Positions 6,965-15,688 of a stretch of DNA of 20,763 nt are shown one piece after another. Source of the DNA: Elusimicrobiales bacterium (lineage in GTDB: Bacteria; Elusimicrobiota; Elusimicrobia; Elusimicrobiales; UBA9959). The DNA lies in contig JAOAEH010000011.1 of the NCBI GenBank assembly GCA_026416895.1, positions 1 through 20,763 of the forward strand, in the 5' to 3' direction. The notes beneath the pieces were generated by a model. That model did not search any database, was not told the DNA's origin, and worked only from the letters and a program-made list of their open reading frames with translations. The position numbers and the translations under genes are program-made. The stretch's first letter is position 1. Each line of letters opens with the position of its first letter.

Positions 6965-8809
6965 ATGAGTTTCAAAAAATCAAAAAAAATAAATATTCAT
7001 TCAAAAAATATTACAGTTGTTAGATTCGCTGGAGATAGTGGTGATGGTATTCAACTCTTAGGTAATCAATTTGCAAATGCTACTGCGATATCTGGAAACG
7101 AAATTTCAACACTTCCTGACTATCCTGCTGAGATACGGGCACCTCAAGGAAGTATAGGAGGTGTGAGCGGTTTTCAAATAGCTTTTGGTGACGAATCTGT
7201 GATGAATCCAGGCAGCAAAGCAGATTTTCTTGTTGTAATGAATCCTGCTGCTTTGAAAGTTAATCTTAAATATTTGGATAAAGGAAGTATAATAATAGCA
7301 AATTCTGGTAACTTTACTCCAGAAAATTTAAAAAAGGCCGGTTATGAAACAAATCCTCTTGAGGATGGTAGTTTGTCAAATTATAGAGTAATATCAATAG
7401 ATGCTAATCATCTTGTTGAAGAGACTCTTAAAGAAGATGGACTTAGTAAGTCTGAGATTTTAAAAACTAAAAATTTTTTTATGCTTGGAGTTTTATATTG
7501 GATGTTTGACTTACCTATAGAAGTTACTGCTAAATGGATATCAGAAAAATTTAAAAAGAATCCTAAAATAGCAGAAGCTAATAAAAAAGTTCTATATGCA
7601 GGTTATAATTATGCTGAAAATACAGAAATATTTGATGCTAAATATAAAATTGAAAAAGGCAACTTAAAAAAGGGAAAATATCATAATGTTACAGGTAATG
7701 AAGCTGTGGTTTATGCTTTAATTGCTGCTTCTAGAAAAATGAAAAGAAAGATATTTTACTCATCATATCCAATAACTCCAGCAAGTGAGATATTACATAC
7801 ATTTGCCAAGCTTAAAAGTAGTGATATAGTAGTTTTTCAGGCAGAAGATGAAATTGCTGCAATATGTGCTTCTATAGGTGCTTCTTTTGCAGGAAATCTT
7901 GCTGCTACAGGCACAAGTGGTCCAGGGCTTTCACTTAAGTCTGAGGCGATAGGACTTGCAGTTATAAGTGAACTTCCATTAGTTATTGTAGATGTTCAAA
8001 GAGGTGGACCGTCTACTGGGCTTCCTACTAAAACCGAACAATCAGATCTTTTTATTTCATTGTTTGGAAGACATGGAGATTGTCCTTTGGTAGTTATGGC
8101 TGCTTATTCACCTGCTGATTGCTTTGATACAGTTTATGAGGCTTCAAGGATTGCTGTTAAGTACATGACTCCTGTAATTGTACTGAGTTCTGCATATATA
8201 GCTCAGGGTTCAGAGCCTTTAAGAATACCTGATGATGAAGAACTTAAGCCTTTTGAGTTTCCAACAATTCCTCCACCTGATATGTTTAGACCCTATATTA
8301 GAGATGAAAAAACTCTCGCAAGACCATGGGTTTATCCTCCGATGATTGGTTATGCTCATAGAATAGGAGGTCTTGAAAAATCTAATATAGAGGGTAATGT
8401 TAGTTATGATCCGGATAATCATCAGATTATGACTAACTTAAGACATGAAAAAATTAATAAAGTTTTATCTGAAATTCCACCAACGGAAATATATGGTAGT
8501 GGAAGTGAACTTTTAATTGTTGGTTGGGGTTCTACTTATGGTGCTATTAGGAGCGCAGTTAATTACTTCAATTATAAATCTAATAAAAACGTTGCATGTA
8601 TAAACTTAAAGTATTTAAATCCTCTTCCTTGTGATTTGAATGAAAAAATAAGTATGTTTAAAAAAGTAGTAGTTGTTGAAGAAAATAAAGGTCAGCTTGC
8701 TTATGTGTTAAAGGCGAATGGTTTTAAAAATGTTTTATCTGAAACAAAGGTTACTGGGCAACCTTATACTACTGAGGAGGTTATTAGAATTATAGAAAAA
8801 AACGTTTAA
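6965..8809 (+). CDS. korA: 2-oxoacid:ferredoxin oxidoreductase, fused gamma-alpha subunit
   Basis: This chain pairs with KorB to oxidise a 2-oxoacid, most likely 2-oxoglutarate, to acyl-CoA and CO2 while reducing ferredoxin in the cytoplasm. The 614-residue protein begins with the gamma domain (about residues 18-200): RFAGDSGDGIQLLG, LPDYPAEIRAPQGS, GGVSGFQI. The alpha domains follow, with the YPITP motif at 268-272, AEDEIAAICASIGAS, TSGPGLSLKSEA and QRGGPSTGLPTKTEQSD. Fusion of gamma and alpha is typical of two-subunit enzymes in some archaea and bacteria. A strong SD fixes the start. korB follows after 22 bases. Substrate choice (2-oxoglutarate versus pyruvate or branched-chain 2-oxoacids) cannot be settled from sequence; the KorA type is the best match. 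Confidence 0.88.
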   Translation: MSFKKSKKINIHSKNITVVRFAGDSGDGIQLLGNQFANATAISGNEISTLPDYPAEIRAPQGSIGGVSGFQIAFGDESVMNPGSKADFLVVMNPAALKVNLKYLDKGSIIIANSGNFTPENLKKAGYETNPLEDGSLSNYRVISIDANHLVEETLKEDGLSKSEILKTKNFFMLGVLYWMFDLPIEVTAKWISEKFKKNPKIAEANKKVLYAGYNYAENTEIFDAKYKIEKGNLKKGKYHNVTGNEAVVYALIAASRKMKRKIFYSSYPITPASEILHTFAKLKSSDIVVFQAEDEIAAICASIGASFAGNLAATGTSGPGLSLKSEAIGLAVISELPLVIVDVQRGGPSTGLPTKTEQSDLFISLFGRHGDCPLVVMAAYSPADCFDTVYEASRIAVKYMTPVIVLSSAYIAQGSEPLRIPDDEELKPFEFPTIPPPDMFRPYIRDEKTLARPWVYPPMIGYAHRIGGLEKSNIEGNVSYDPDNHQIMTNLRHEKINKVLSEIPPTEIYGSGSELLIVGWGSTYGAIRSAVNYFNYKSNKNVACINLKYLNPLPCDLNEKISMFKKVVVVEENKGQLAYVLKANGFKNVLSETKVTGQPYTTEEVIRIIEKNV

Positions 8810-8831
8810 AAGTTAAATTAGGAGGAATTTT

Positions 8832-9815
8832 ATGAATAAACTTACAGCTAATGATTTTTCATCTAATGTAACTATAAAATGGTGTCCTGGTTGTGGGGAT
8901 TATGCAATACTCAATTCCATAAAAAGGGCTATGGCAGAAATAGGAATGGAAAAAGAAAAATATGTAGTGGTTTCTGGAATAGGATGTTCAAGTAGATTCC
9001 CATATTATGTAGGTACTTATGGTTATCATACCATACATGGAAGAGCTATTCCAGTGGCGACAGGAGTTAAGTTGTCAAATCCAGATTTATCAGTTTTTGT
9101 TGTAACAGGAGATGGTGATGCTATGTCTATAGGTGGAAACCATCTTATACATGCTATAAGGAGAAACATAGGTATTAAGGTTTTTATGTTTAACAATAGA
9201 ATATATGCATTAACAAAAGGACAAGCTTCTCCTACTACTTTGTTTGGTTCTAAAACAAAAACAACGCCTGAAGGAAATATAGATAATGCTTTTAATCCAA
9301 TAAATTTTGCATTAAGCCTTGGTTCTCCATTTGTAGCTAGATGTTTAGATATAGATCTGGAAATAAATACTTCTATATTTAAGCAAGCATTAATATCAAG
9401 TGGTTTTGCTTTTATTGAGATACTTCAAAAATGTGTTGTATTTACTGATAACGAATTTGAGATATTTAAATCTCAAAACACAAAAGACGATTTTATTGTT
9501 AATGTTGAGGATGGAAAACCTTTAATATTTGGAAAAAATAAAAACAAGGCTATTGTTATAAAGGACTATACTCCTCAGATAATAGAATTTGATAAAAATA
9601 ATCCTCCTTCTAATTTAACTATATATGACTCATCTAATTATATACTTGCTTCAATAATTTCTTCATTACTTCCTCCTGAATTTCCTCTCCCTTTAGGAAT
9701 CATATATAAGGTTAATAAAAGATCTTATGAAGATATGTATTATTCTTCTGTTAAAGGTAAAGAATACAAAAATTTAGAAGAAGTTATTGGAGATGGGATA
9801 TACGAAATAAGATAA
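8832..9815 (+). CDS. korB: 2-oxoacid:ferredoxin oxidoreductase, beta subunit
   Basis: This is the TPP- and iron-sulfur-binding partner of KorA. The 327-residue product opens with KWCPGCGDYAIL (C18, C21), then GIGCSSRFPYY (third cysteine near 52) and a later QKCVVF (near 199), the usual four ligands of the single [4Fe-4S] cluster. The thiamine-diphosphate motif is GDGD (93-96) through MFNNRIYALTKGQ. HTIHGRAIPVATGVK is the typical 2-oxoglutarate-type stretch. The length and lack of a separate ferredoxin-like delta subunit fit a two-subunit OFOR. GGAGG at 8821-8825, six bases before the ATG, is a clear SD. No terminator is evident before pilM, 49 bases downstream. Confidence 0.9.
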   Translation: MNKLTANDFSSNVTIKWCPGCGDYAILNSIKRAMAEIGMEKEKYVVVSGIGCSSRFPYYVGTYGYHTIHGRAIPVATGVKLSNPDLSVFVVTGDGDAMSIGGNHLIHAIRRNIGIKVFMFNNRIYALTKGQASPTTLFGSKTKTTPEGNIDNAFNPINFALSLGSPFVARCLDIDLEINTSIFKQALISSGFAFIEILQKCVVFTDNEFEIFKSQNTKDDFIVNVEDGKPLIFGKNKNKAIVIKDYTPQIIEFDKNNPPSNLTIYDSSNYILASIISSLLPPEFPLPLGIIYKVNKRSYEDMYYSSVKGKEYKNLEEVIGDGIYEIR

Positions 9816-9864
9816 TTATTATTTTAAATCAAATTTAATAAATATTTAATATAATTTTTATATA
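9816..9864 (+). promoter_or_regulatory. korB-pilM spacer, possible weak promoter
   Basis: This 49-base gap is nearly all A+T. TATAAT occurs at 9850-9855, ten bases before the pilM ATG, with no recognisable -35 box at 16-18 bases. If used, the transcript would start at or next to the ATG and be almost leaderless. In sequence this A+T-rich the hexamer could be chance. I see no G+C-bearing terminator hairpin for korB. Confidence 0.25.
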
Positions 9865-11025
9865 ATGAGTATCGTGAAAAGATTTTTAGATTTTATATAT
9901 CCAGATGATGAAATAATAGGTATTGATATTGGTAGTTATGCTATAAAAATAGTACTTTTCTCTAAAAACAAAGATACTATAAATCTTAAAAATTGGGGTT
10001 ATATACCTATAAATTTACCGACAGAGATGTCTCATGAAGAAAAAAAAGTTGCTATTTCTTTAGAAATTTCTTCATTTATAAAAAAACATCAGATAAAGGT
10101 TAAATATGCTGCTACTTCTATTTCCGGCAATTCAGTAATAATTCGTTATATTAAGATTCCTTATGTAGAGCCTTCTATTCTTTCTGATAAAATACAAGCT
10201 GAAGCAGAAGCATTTATACCTTTTGATGTTAATGATGTGTATATTTCTTACTATGTTATAAATCCTTCAATTTTTGAAGATGGACAAAACAAAATGGAAA
10301 TAGTACTTGTTGCTGCTAAAAAGGATATAATTGATGAAAAAATAAATATATTAACTGAGGCTGGTTTAGTACCGGTTCTTATAGATGTTGACAGTTTTGC
10401 TTTAGAGAATTTAATAAATAGGATTGAATCTCCTCCAGAATTTGAATCAACTGGCATTGTTTTGATAAATATTGGACATAGAGTTTCAAATTTTTCTGTC
10501 TTTAGTGACAATATATTTTTGGTTAAATCAGGATATAAAACTAAAAAAGAATACTATTCAAGATTAGTAAGGGATATTTTTGTGGGAGGTGCTTCTATTG
10601 ATAGAAATTTTGCTAAAAAGTTTTCACTTAAAGATGAACATGCTAGTGAATTTAAAAAAACAATGAAGATTTTAGTTAAAGATGAAGATAAAATGTCTGC
10701 AATAATTGATTACGATAAAAATATTATATTAGGTTCTAAAATTATTTCATCTGTTATGAAGGATTTAGTCTCTGATATAAATCGTTCACTTGATTTTTTA
10801 TTGTCTAGTGTGCCTGATTTAAATATTACTAAGGTTTATATTTGTGGAGGTTCTTCTTCTTTTTATGGTATTGAGGACTATTTAAGTAGTGAATTAAAAC
10901 TGCCTGTTAAGAGAATAGATCCTTTTTCTTTTTTAAAGACTCAGCCTGAGAATTTACCAGACTATGTAAGGAATTCTTTATGTGTGGCCGCTGGTCTTTC
11001 ACTTAGAAGTATTAGGAATTTATGA
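9865..11025 (+). CDS. pilM: Type IV pilus assembly protein PilM
   Basis: PilM is the actin-like cytoplasmic ATP-binding protein that holds PilN and links the pilus platform to the motor. The 386-residue product has the PilM/FtsA-like fold signatures: phosphate loop IIGIDIGSYAIKIV (about residues 17-30), a middle region typical of PilM (YIKIPYVEPSILSDKIQAEA, AEAFIPFDVNDV, VLVAAKKDII), and the adenosine-site motif VYICGGSSSFYGIEDYLS near the C-terminus. It heads the pilMNO-pilP-pilQ block and overlaps pilN by four bases. No SD precedes the ATG at 9865. A GTG three codons downstream is an alternative start but no better supported. Confidence 0.93.
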   Translation: MSIVKRFLDFIYPDDEIIGIDIGSYAIKIVLFSKNKDTINLKNWGYIPINLPTEMSHEEKKVAISLEISSFIKKHQIKVKYAATSISGNSVIIRYIKIPYVEPSILSDKIQAEAEAFIPFDVNDVYISYYVINPSIFEDGQNKMEIVLVAAKKDIIDEKINILTEAGLVPVLIDVDSFALENLINRIESPPEFESTGIVLINIGHRVSNFSVFSDNIFLVKSGYKTKKEYYSRLVRDIFVGGASIDRNFAKKFSLKDEHASEFKKTMKILVKDEDKMSAIIDYDKNIILGSKIISSVMKDLVSDINRSLDFLLSSVPDLNITKVYICGGSSSFYGIEDYLSSELKLPVKRIDPFSFLKTQPENLPDYVRNSLCVAAGLSLRSIRNL

Positions 11026-11567
11026 TTCAAATAAATTTTACACCAAAAAAATATGTTGAAAAAATATATTCAAATATAATAATAGCAAAATTAATTGTTG
11101 TCGGTATAATTTTGATAGTTGTTTTAGTTTTTGTTTCAGTTCTTCATTATACAAAATACAAATCATTAAAACTAGAAAATGAGAATTTTGTTAGAGAATA
11201 TAAGTTACTTGAATCCCAAGTTATTTTATCTAGAAAAATAGAAGATGATATAAAGAAAGTAGAGAATTATATTTTTCAAATTGAAAAACTCAATAAAAAC
11301 AGATATAATTATGTTGCTTTCATGCAGGATTTAGTTAATAATCTTCCTGCAACTGTTTGGTTTTCTGGAATTGATACAAGAACAACTTCTGATTTTATAG
11401 AAGTGAAAATTAATGTTAATTCTAATAGTCTTGAAGATCTTTTATGGTGGTTTTCATACATAGATTCTAATAAGAAAAGATATTCTGATGCAAAGATAGC
11501 TGCTATTAATTATTCTTTTGATTATTATACAACTCAAATTTCTTATAAATATAAATATGAAATATGA
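11022..11567 (+). CDS. pilN: Type IV pilus assembly protein PilN
   Basis: PilN is a bitopic inner-membrane protein whose cytoplasmic N-terminus docks into PilM and whose periplasmic part pairs with PilO. The 181-residue product begins with IQINFTPKKY, a divergent form of the INLLP-type PilM-binding motif. It has one membrane helix (about 23-43), a coiled-coil stretch (about 50-92) and a compact C-terminal ferredoxin-like region. Size, order and topology fit PilN. The start overlaps the pilM stop (ATGA) with a weak AGGA four bases upstream. Sequence alone would be ambiguous; position between pilM and pilO makes the call firm. Confidence 0.85.
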   Translation: MIQINFTPKKYVEKIYSNIIIAKLIVVGIILIVVLVFVSVLHYTKYKSLKLENENFVREYKLLESQVILSRKIEDDIKKVENYIFQIEKLNKNRYNYVAFMQDLVNNLPATVWFSGIDTRTTSDFIEVKINVNSNSLEDLLWWFSYIDSNKKRYSDAKIAAINYSFDYYTTQISYKYKYEI

Positions 11568-12109
11568 AAAATATAAAATTTAATAAAGATGTAATTTTAA
11601 GATTTTTTTTATCAATACTAATTATCGGTGGTTTTTTTTATGTATATCTTTCTTATTTTTGGCTTCCTTTATCTAAGGAGATAAAAAATCTTGAAGTTAA
11701 AAATAAAGAAATGGAGAAAGAAATATCTAGAGCGAAAAATATAGTATCTAAATATCCAGATTTACAAAAAAAACTTTCCGAACTTCAAAATCAAAAGGAA
11801 GAGTTGAAAAACAAAATACCAGTGGATAGGAATATATCTGAACTTTTTAGATTAGTTAAAAGGCTAGCTGATAAAAATTTAGTTTCTATTGAATCAATAG
11901 TACCAGGAGTTACAGTGAATGAAACATATTATTTTAGAATAACTTATAATTTGACAGTTAAAGGAAGTTATCATGACATAGGAAAATTTTTAGCTGATTT
12001 AGCAGTTGAGGATAGAATACTTCATATAGAAAACTTAACTATCAGTGGAGGTGAAGTTTCTGTTGTAAATTTTGTGCTTGTTTCTTATCAATATTTGGAG
12101 GGTATATGA
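11564..12109 (+). CDS. pilO: Type IV pilus assembly protein PilO
   Basis: PilO forms the periplasmic heterodimer with PilN and contacts PilP in the alignment complex. The 181-residue product has a short cytoplasmic N-terminus, one membrane helix (about 12-32), a long coiled coil (about 38-90, rich in K/E/L) and a C-terminal domain containing ELFRLVKRLADKNLVSIES and LTVKGSYHDIGKFLADLA, a typical PilO pattern. It overlaps pilN and pilP by four bases each (ATGA), and no SD precedes it, so it is probably translationally coupled. Two T8 runs (11603-11610 and 11632-11639) lie in the membrane-helix coding part. Confidence 0.88.
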   Translation: MKNIKFNKDVILRFFLSILIIGGFFYVYLSYFWLPLSKEIKNLEVKNKEMEKEISRAKNIVSKYPDLQKKLSELQNQKEELKNKIPVDRNISELFRLVKRLADKNLVSIESIVPGVTVNETYYFRITYNLTVKGSYHDIGKFLADLAVEDRILHIENLTISGGEVSVVNFVLVSYQYLEGI

Positions 12110-12555
12110 TACTATTATATTTTCTTTTTAGTTTTGATTTATTTTGCCAAATAGTTCCTGATGTAGTTATATCTAGTCAAAATATTTCTGAAAAGAAAAT
12201 TTATAAACCACTAAATCAGAGGAATCCAATGGTTAGGACTTATATTAATACTCCTTCTACAATGAATTATTCTTATAAGCTATCTGTTTCAACCTGTGTT
12301 GATTCGTCTGTTTTTAATATTGATAATATTGTTTTGGAAGGAATAATGTCTACTTCTAATTTTAAGGAAGCACTTTTAAAAGATAGCTCAACTGGTGAAA
12401 TTTATATAGTAAGGAATGGAAATATTTATACTTTAAATAGAAAGGTTATTAATGGGTATTCAGTAGATATTTTAAGTAAGAGTATTATAATAAAAGATAA
12501 AAAAAATGGCAGAAAAAAGGAAATTAAAATTTCTAATAAGGGAGATGACTTATGA
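12106..12555 (+). CDS. pilP: PilP-like pilus assembly protein
   Basis: PilP normally is an inner-membrane lipoprotein linking PilN/PilO to the secretin. The 149-residue product has a hydrophobic N-terminal signal (about 1-13), a linker containing PLNQRNPMV (compare the RDPF motif of PilP), and a C-terminal beta domain (LEGIMSTSNFKEALLKD, EIYIVRNGNIYTL, YSVDILSKSIIIKD) that follows the PilP pattern of an LxG motif, ALxxD and a G-N-turn. A Cys at position 14 follows DLF, which is not a canonical lipobox, so lipidation is doubtful. A strong GGAGGG (12097-12102) precedes the ATG. The identification rests on pattern and on position between pilO and pilQ. Confidence 0.72.
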   Translation: MILLYFLFSFDLFCQIVPDVVISSQNISEKKIYKPLNQRNPMVRTYINTPSTMNYSYKLSVSTCVDSSVFNIDNIVLEGIMSTSNFKEALLKDSSTGEIYIVRNGNIYTLNRKVINGYSVDILSKSIIIKDKKNGRKKEIKISNKGDDL

Positions 12556-14219
12556 TTAAGATTATCTTAATTTTAATTATTAATTCAAAATTACTTATAG
12601 GTCAGGAAACAAAAACAGTAATTAAATCTATTAAGCTTTCTGATAATCTGGTGAGTATAGTTTATGAAGGTCCTAAAATAAAATTTAATATATCAAAAAT
12701 TGATTTTCAGGATATTCTTTTTGAGGCTAAAGAAACGATTGTCAAAACACAAAAAGAATATATTCCATCTTCATCGTTTTTAATTGATAAAGTATTGATT
12801 AATGATTCTGGGCCAACTATAAAAATTAATATTAAGACAAAAGTTCCAGTTGATTATAATGTTTTTGAAGGAGATCAAGTGATTAGCATTAAACTATTTG
12901 AGTATGAAAATTTTTCTAGTTCGCAAGTAGTTAAAGTTATTCCTCCAAAACAAAAAAAGGAATTTAAAGGCATGGATATTATTGAGAGTCTCCCAAGATA
13001 TAGAATAGATCTGGAATATGTTGATACTAACGTGAAAACTGTGATACTTCATATGATGCAAAGAGCTAATATAAATGTTATTTTTGATAATGATGTTTTT
13101 GGTAATGTATCAATCTCTTTAAAAAATGTTCCTTTTAATGAAGCTTTTAGAACTGTTTTAGATATGAAAGGTCTTATTGCTCAACAGATTAGTGACAATA
13201 TAATAAAGATTTCTACTCCTAAAAAAATACTTGATTCTCAAAAAAATTCAATTTTACAAACAAAAATATTTTTCTTAAATTATGTTAAAGCTTCAGATCT
13301 AAAGGCTCAAATTGAATCTATAGCTCAAGCTGAAGGAAGGACTACTTCAAAATGTAATGTAGATGAAACTAATAATGCTCTTATAGTTACCGATACTTTG
13401 TATGGGCTTGAATCTATTGAAAAACTTGTAAAAAAACTGGATAGGATGCCTAAACAGGTTCTTATAGAAGCAAAACTTGTTGAGGTTTCTTTAGATAGTG
13501 GCCTTCATACTGGTGTTCAATGGGGTGTTGCTTATGATGGAGGGACAACGAAAATAGGAATGAAAAATCCTCAAAATATTGTGAAAGATCTGGCGGGAAA
13601 TCCTCTTTATGCTCTTCCTGTGTATGCTGGTGGAAGTGGTGTTTCTTTACCACCTGAGCAGATATACGGTTCTTTTAGATTTTTGAAGGTTACATCAAAG
13701 ACTGTGTTAGATGCTACTTTGAGTGCAGCCGCTAAAAAAGGTAAAGCAAATATTCTTTCAAATCCGAAAATTGCAACTTTGAATAATAAAGAAGCGAGTA
13801 TAAATATAACTAATCAAATACCTTATGTTACTACGGAAATTACAAATACTCCTGGTGGTTCTGTCTCTTCTCAAAAGGTTACCTATGTTACAGCTGGAAT
13901 AGTTTTAAATGTTTTGCCTACAATTACTTCTGATGGTAGAATAATAATGAAGATAACTCCAAAAGTTTCAAAACCTTCACAAACAGCTCAATTTCAACCA
14001 CCTTCAATAGATGAAAGAACTGCAGATACTACTGTAGTTGTTGAGGATGGGGAAACTATTGTTATAGGTGGATTAATTCATGATTCTGAAACTGATTATC
14101 TTTATAAAGTTCCATTTCTTGGAGACATCCCAATAATTGGATATTTATTTAAGAAAAGATCAAAAGAAAAAAACAGAATGGAACTTCTTATTTTTGTAAC
14201 TCCAAAAATTCTTGAATGA
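12552..14219 (+). CDS. pilQ: Type IV pilus secretin PilQ
   Basis: PilQ forms the outer-membrane channel through which the pilus passes. The 555-residue product has a signal peptide (about 1-17, ending IGQ), an AMIN-like region (about 20-115), an STN/N0 domain (about 152-215, YRIDLEYVDTNVKTVIL), a secretin_N domain (about 230-300) and a secretin domain to the C-terminus with VLIEAKLVEVS, ANILSNPKIATLNNKEA, VEDGETIVIGGLI and PFLGDIPIIGYLFK. It ends at residue 555 in LLIFVTPKILE with no long tail. It is shorter than proteobacterial PilQ (about 700) because it has one AMIN-like region. AGGGAG (12539-12544) precedes the ATG, which overlaps the pilP stop. Confidence 0.95.
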   Translation: MIKIILILIINSKLLIGQETKTVIKSIKLSDNLVSIVYEGPKIKFNISKIDFQDILFEAKETIVKTQKEYIPSSSFLIDKVLINDSGPTIKINIKTKVPVDYNVFEGDQVISIKLFEYENFSSSQVVKVIPPKQKKEFKGMDIIESLPRYRIDLEYVDTNVKTVILHMMQRANINVIFDNDVFGNVSISLKNVPFNEAFRTVLDMKGLIAQQISDNIIKISTPKKILDSQKNSILQTKIFFLNYVKASDLKAQIESIAQAEGRTTSKCNVDETNNALIVTDTLYGLESIEKLVKKLDRMPKQVLIEAKLVEVSLDSGLHTGVQWGVAYDGGTTKIGMKNPQNIVKDLAGNPLYALPVYAGGSGVSLPPEQIYGSFRFLKVTSKTVLDATLSAAAKKGKANILSNPKIATLNNKEASINITNQIPYVTTEITNTPGGSVSSQKVTYVTAGIVLNVLPTITSDGRIIMKITPKVSKPSQTAQFQPPSIDERTADTTVVVEDGETIVIGGLIHDSETDYLYKVPFLGDIPIIGYLFKKRSKEKNRMELLIFVTPKILE

Positions 14220-15688
14220 ATTTTAGATGGAATCAGTCATTTGATTATTTTAGCATTTCAGATATAAGGCGAATTATTTTATTTATTCCATTTTTAACTT
14301 CTGCTTTATATCCTTTTTGGAATATTTATTTGTATTTTTTGTTTAATTTTTTGATAATATTTTCATTTTTTTTTGTTATTTATTATTCTATCTCTAAAGA
14401 AACAATAATATTATTGTCGAAAATTAAATATTTTTTTTATCTGTTTTGTAGTTTTATATTTTCTTATGCTTTTAGTCCAATAAAAAATTTGATTTCTTAT
14501 GAGTATGTTAATTTAGTTTCTGGGTTTTTAATATTTTTTTGTGTATTGAATGTTGAGGAGATAGAAATAAAATGGTATTATTTTTTATTTTTTTTAACTT
14601 TACTTTTATTTATTTTAGATAGTTTTATTGATTTAGGAATTTCCCAAAAAGGTAATTTAAATCTTTTTGCTTTTATATTTATGATTTTTAGTGCAATATT
14701 TTTGTCTAAGGGAAAATATTATTATGCAATTTTATTTTTTGTAGCTATTTTGTTTACAAAATCAATAGCTAGTATATTTTCTATATTAATGTCTTGTGTT
14801 TTTTATGCTTTTGATAACCGAAAAAATATTGACTGGAAGAGTAATAAGATTATGTTATTTATTATTTCTATACTTTTTTTATTTCTTATTATTTTTATTG
14901 AGCCTAAATCTGTATTTGATAGATTATCTTGGTGGGGGTCAGCTTTAAAAATGTTTTATGAAAGGCCAATTTTTGGATGGGGTTATTCTTCTTTTACTCA
15001 TATAGTATCTGCTTTTTCAAATTCTGAACTTAAAAGTATATATCCTCATAATTATTTTTTGGGTATATTAGCAGAAGGTGGTATTTTTAGTTTTATTTTT
15101 TTTGTTGTTTTTGTTTTTCTTTCAATTAAAAAGATTTACACTATTGAAAAGTATATTATTATTGCTTTGCTTATTTATTCGTTTTTTGACATAGGTTTAG
15201 ATACAGTTTGTGGTTGGTGGCTTTTTATGTTTTATTTGGCTTATTCATTGAGGAATAAGTCGTATGTGTTTATAATTAATGATTTATCTAGAAAATTAAT
15301 AAAATTTATCTTGATTTTTACTTTTTTCTTTTTGGTTTATTTTGTTTATTTATGTTACTTACTTTTTGATGTGGATTATATAATTAGAAAATCCAGATAT
15401 TTATTAGGTATTAATAATTACTCAGAAGCTGTTAAACTAGCAGAATTTGGCATTAAAAAATATCCTTCGAATATAGATATTGCTATAAATAGGGCTAACA
15501 TTTATCTATCTTTAGCAAATAAAGAGCCAAACAAAATTATTAATTATTTGAAGTCACTTGAATATATTCTTTTATTAAATCCATATCGGAGAGATATATA
15601 TTATACTCTAATTAAAAATTATAAAAATATGGATCAAGATGCAGTTTTAGATGTGTATGAAAGAATGAAAAAACACATTAGATCTTAA
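14216..15688 (+). CDS. O-antigen ligase/polymerase-like membrane protein with TPR-like tail (first copy)
   Basis: This 490-residue protein is very hydrophobic, with about ten or more membrane helices up to residue 390. It carries the Wzy_C/WaaL-type signature: RPIFGWGYSSF (about 249-259), then YPHNYFLGILAEGG (about 276-290), a periplasmic loop followed by His and Glu-Gly-Gly. Family members transfer or polymerise glycans from undecaprenyl carriers (O-antigen ligase, Wzy, or PglL/PilO-type protein O-oligosaccharyltransferase). The last hundred residues hold TPR-like helices (NNYSEAVKLAEFGIKKYPSN). It overlaps pilQ by four bases (ATGA), so it is likely cotranscribed with the pilus genes. No SD. 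Ligase, polymerase and pilin glycosyltransferase cannot be told apart here. Confidence 0.78.
   Translation: MNFRWNQSFDYFSISDIRRIILFIPFLTSALYPFWNIYLYFLFNFLIIFSFFFVIYYSISKETIILLSKIKYFFYLFCSFIFSYAFSPIKNLISYEYVNLVSGFLIFFCVLNVEEIEIKWYYFLFFLTLLLFILDSFIDLGISQKGNLNLFAFIFMIFSAIFLSKGKYYYAILFFVAILFTKSIASIFSILMSCVFYAFDNRKNIDWKSNKIMLFIISILFLFLIIFIEPKSVFDRLSWWGSALKMFYERPIFGWGYSSFTHIVSAFSNSELKSIYPHNYFLGILAEGGIFSFIFFVVFVFLSIKKIYTIEKYIIIALLIYSFFDIGLDTVCGWWLFMFYLAYSLRNKSYVFIINDLSRKLIKFILIFTFFFLVYFVYLCYLLFDVDYIIRKSRYLLGINNYSEAVKLAEFGIKKYPSNIDIAINRANIYLSLANKEPNKIINYLKSLEYILLLNPYRRDIYYTLIKNYKNMDQDAVLDVYERMKKHIRS

Noticed and set aside
9816..9864. Terminator for korB
   Set aside because: Only weak all-AT inverted repeats occur; none would form a stable hairpin.
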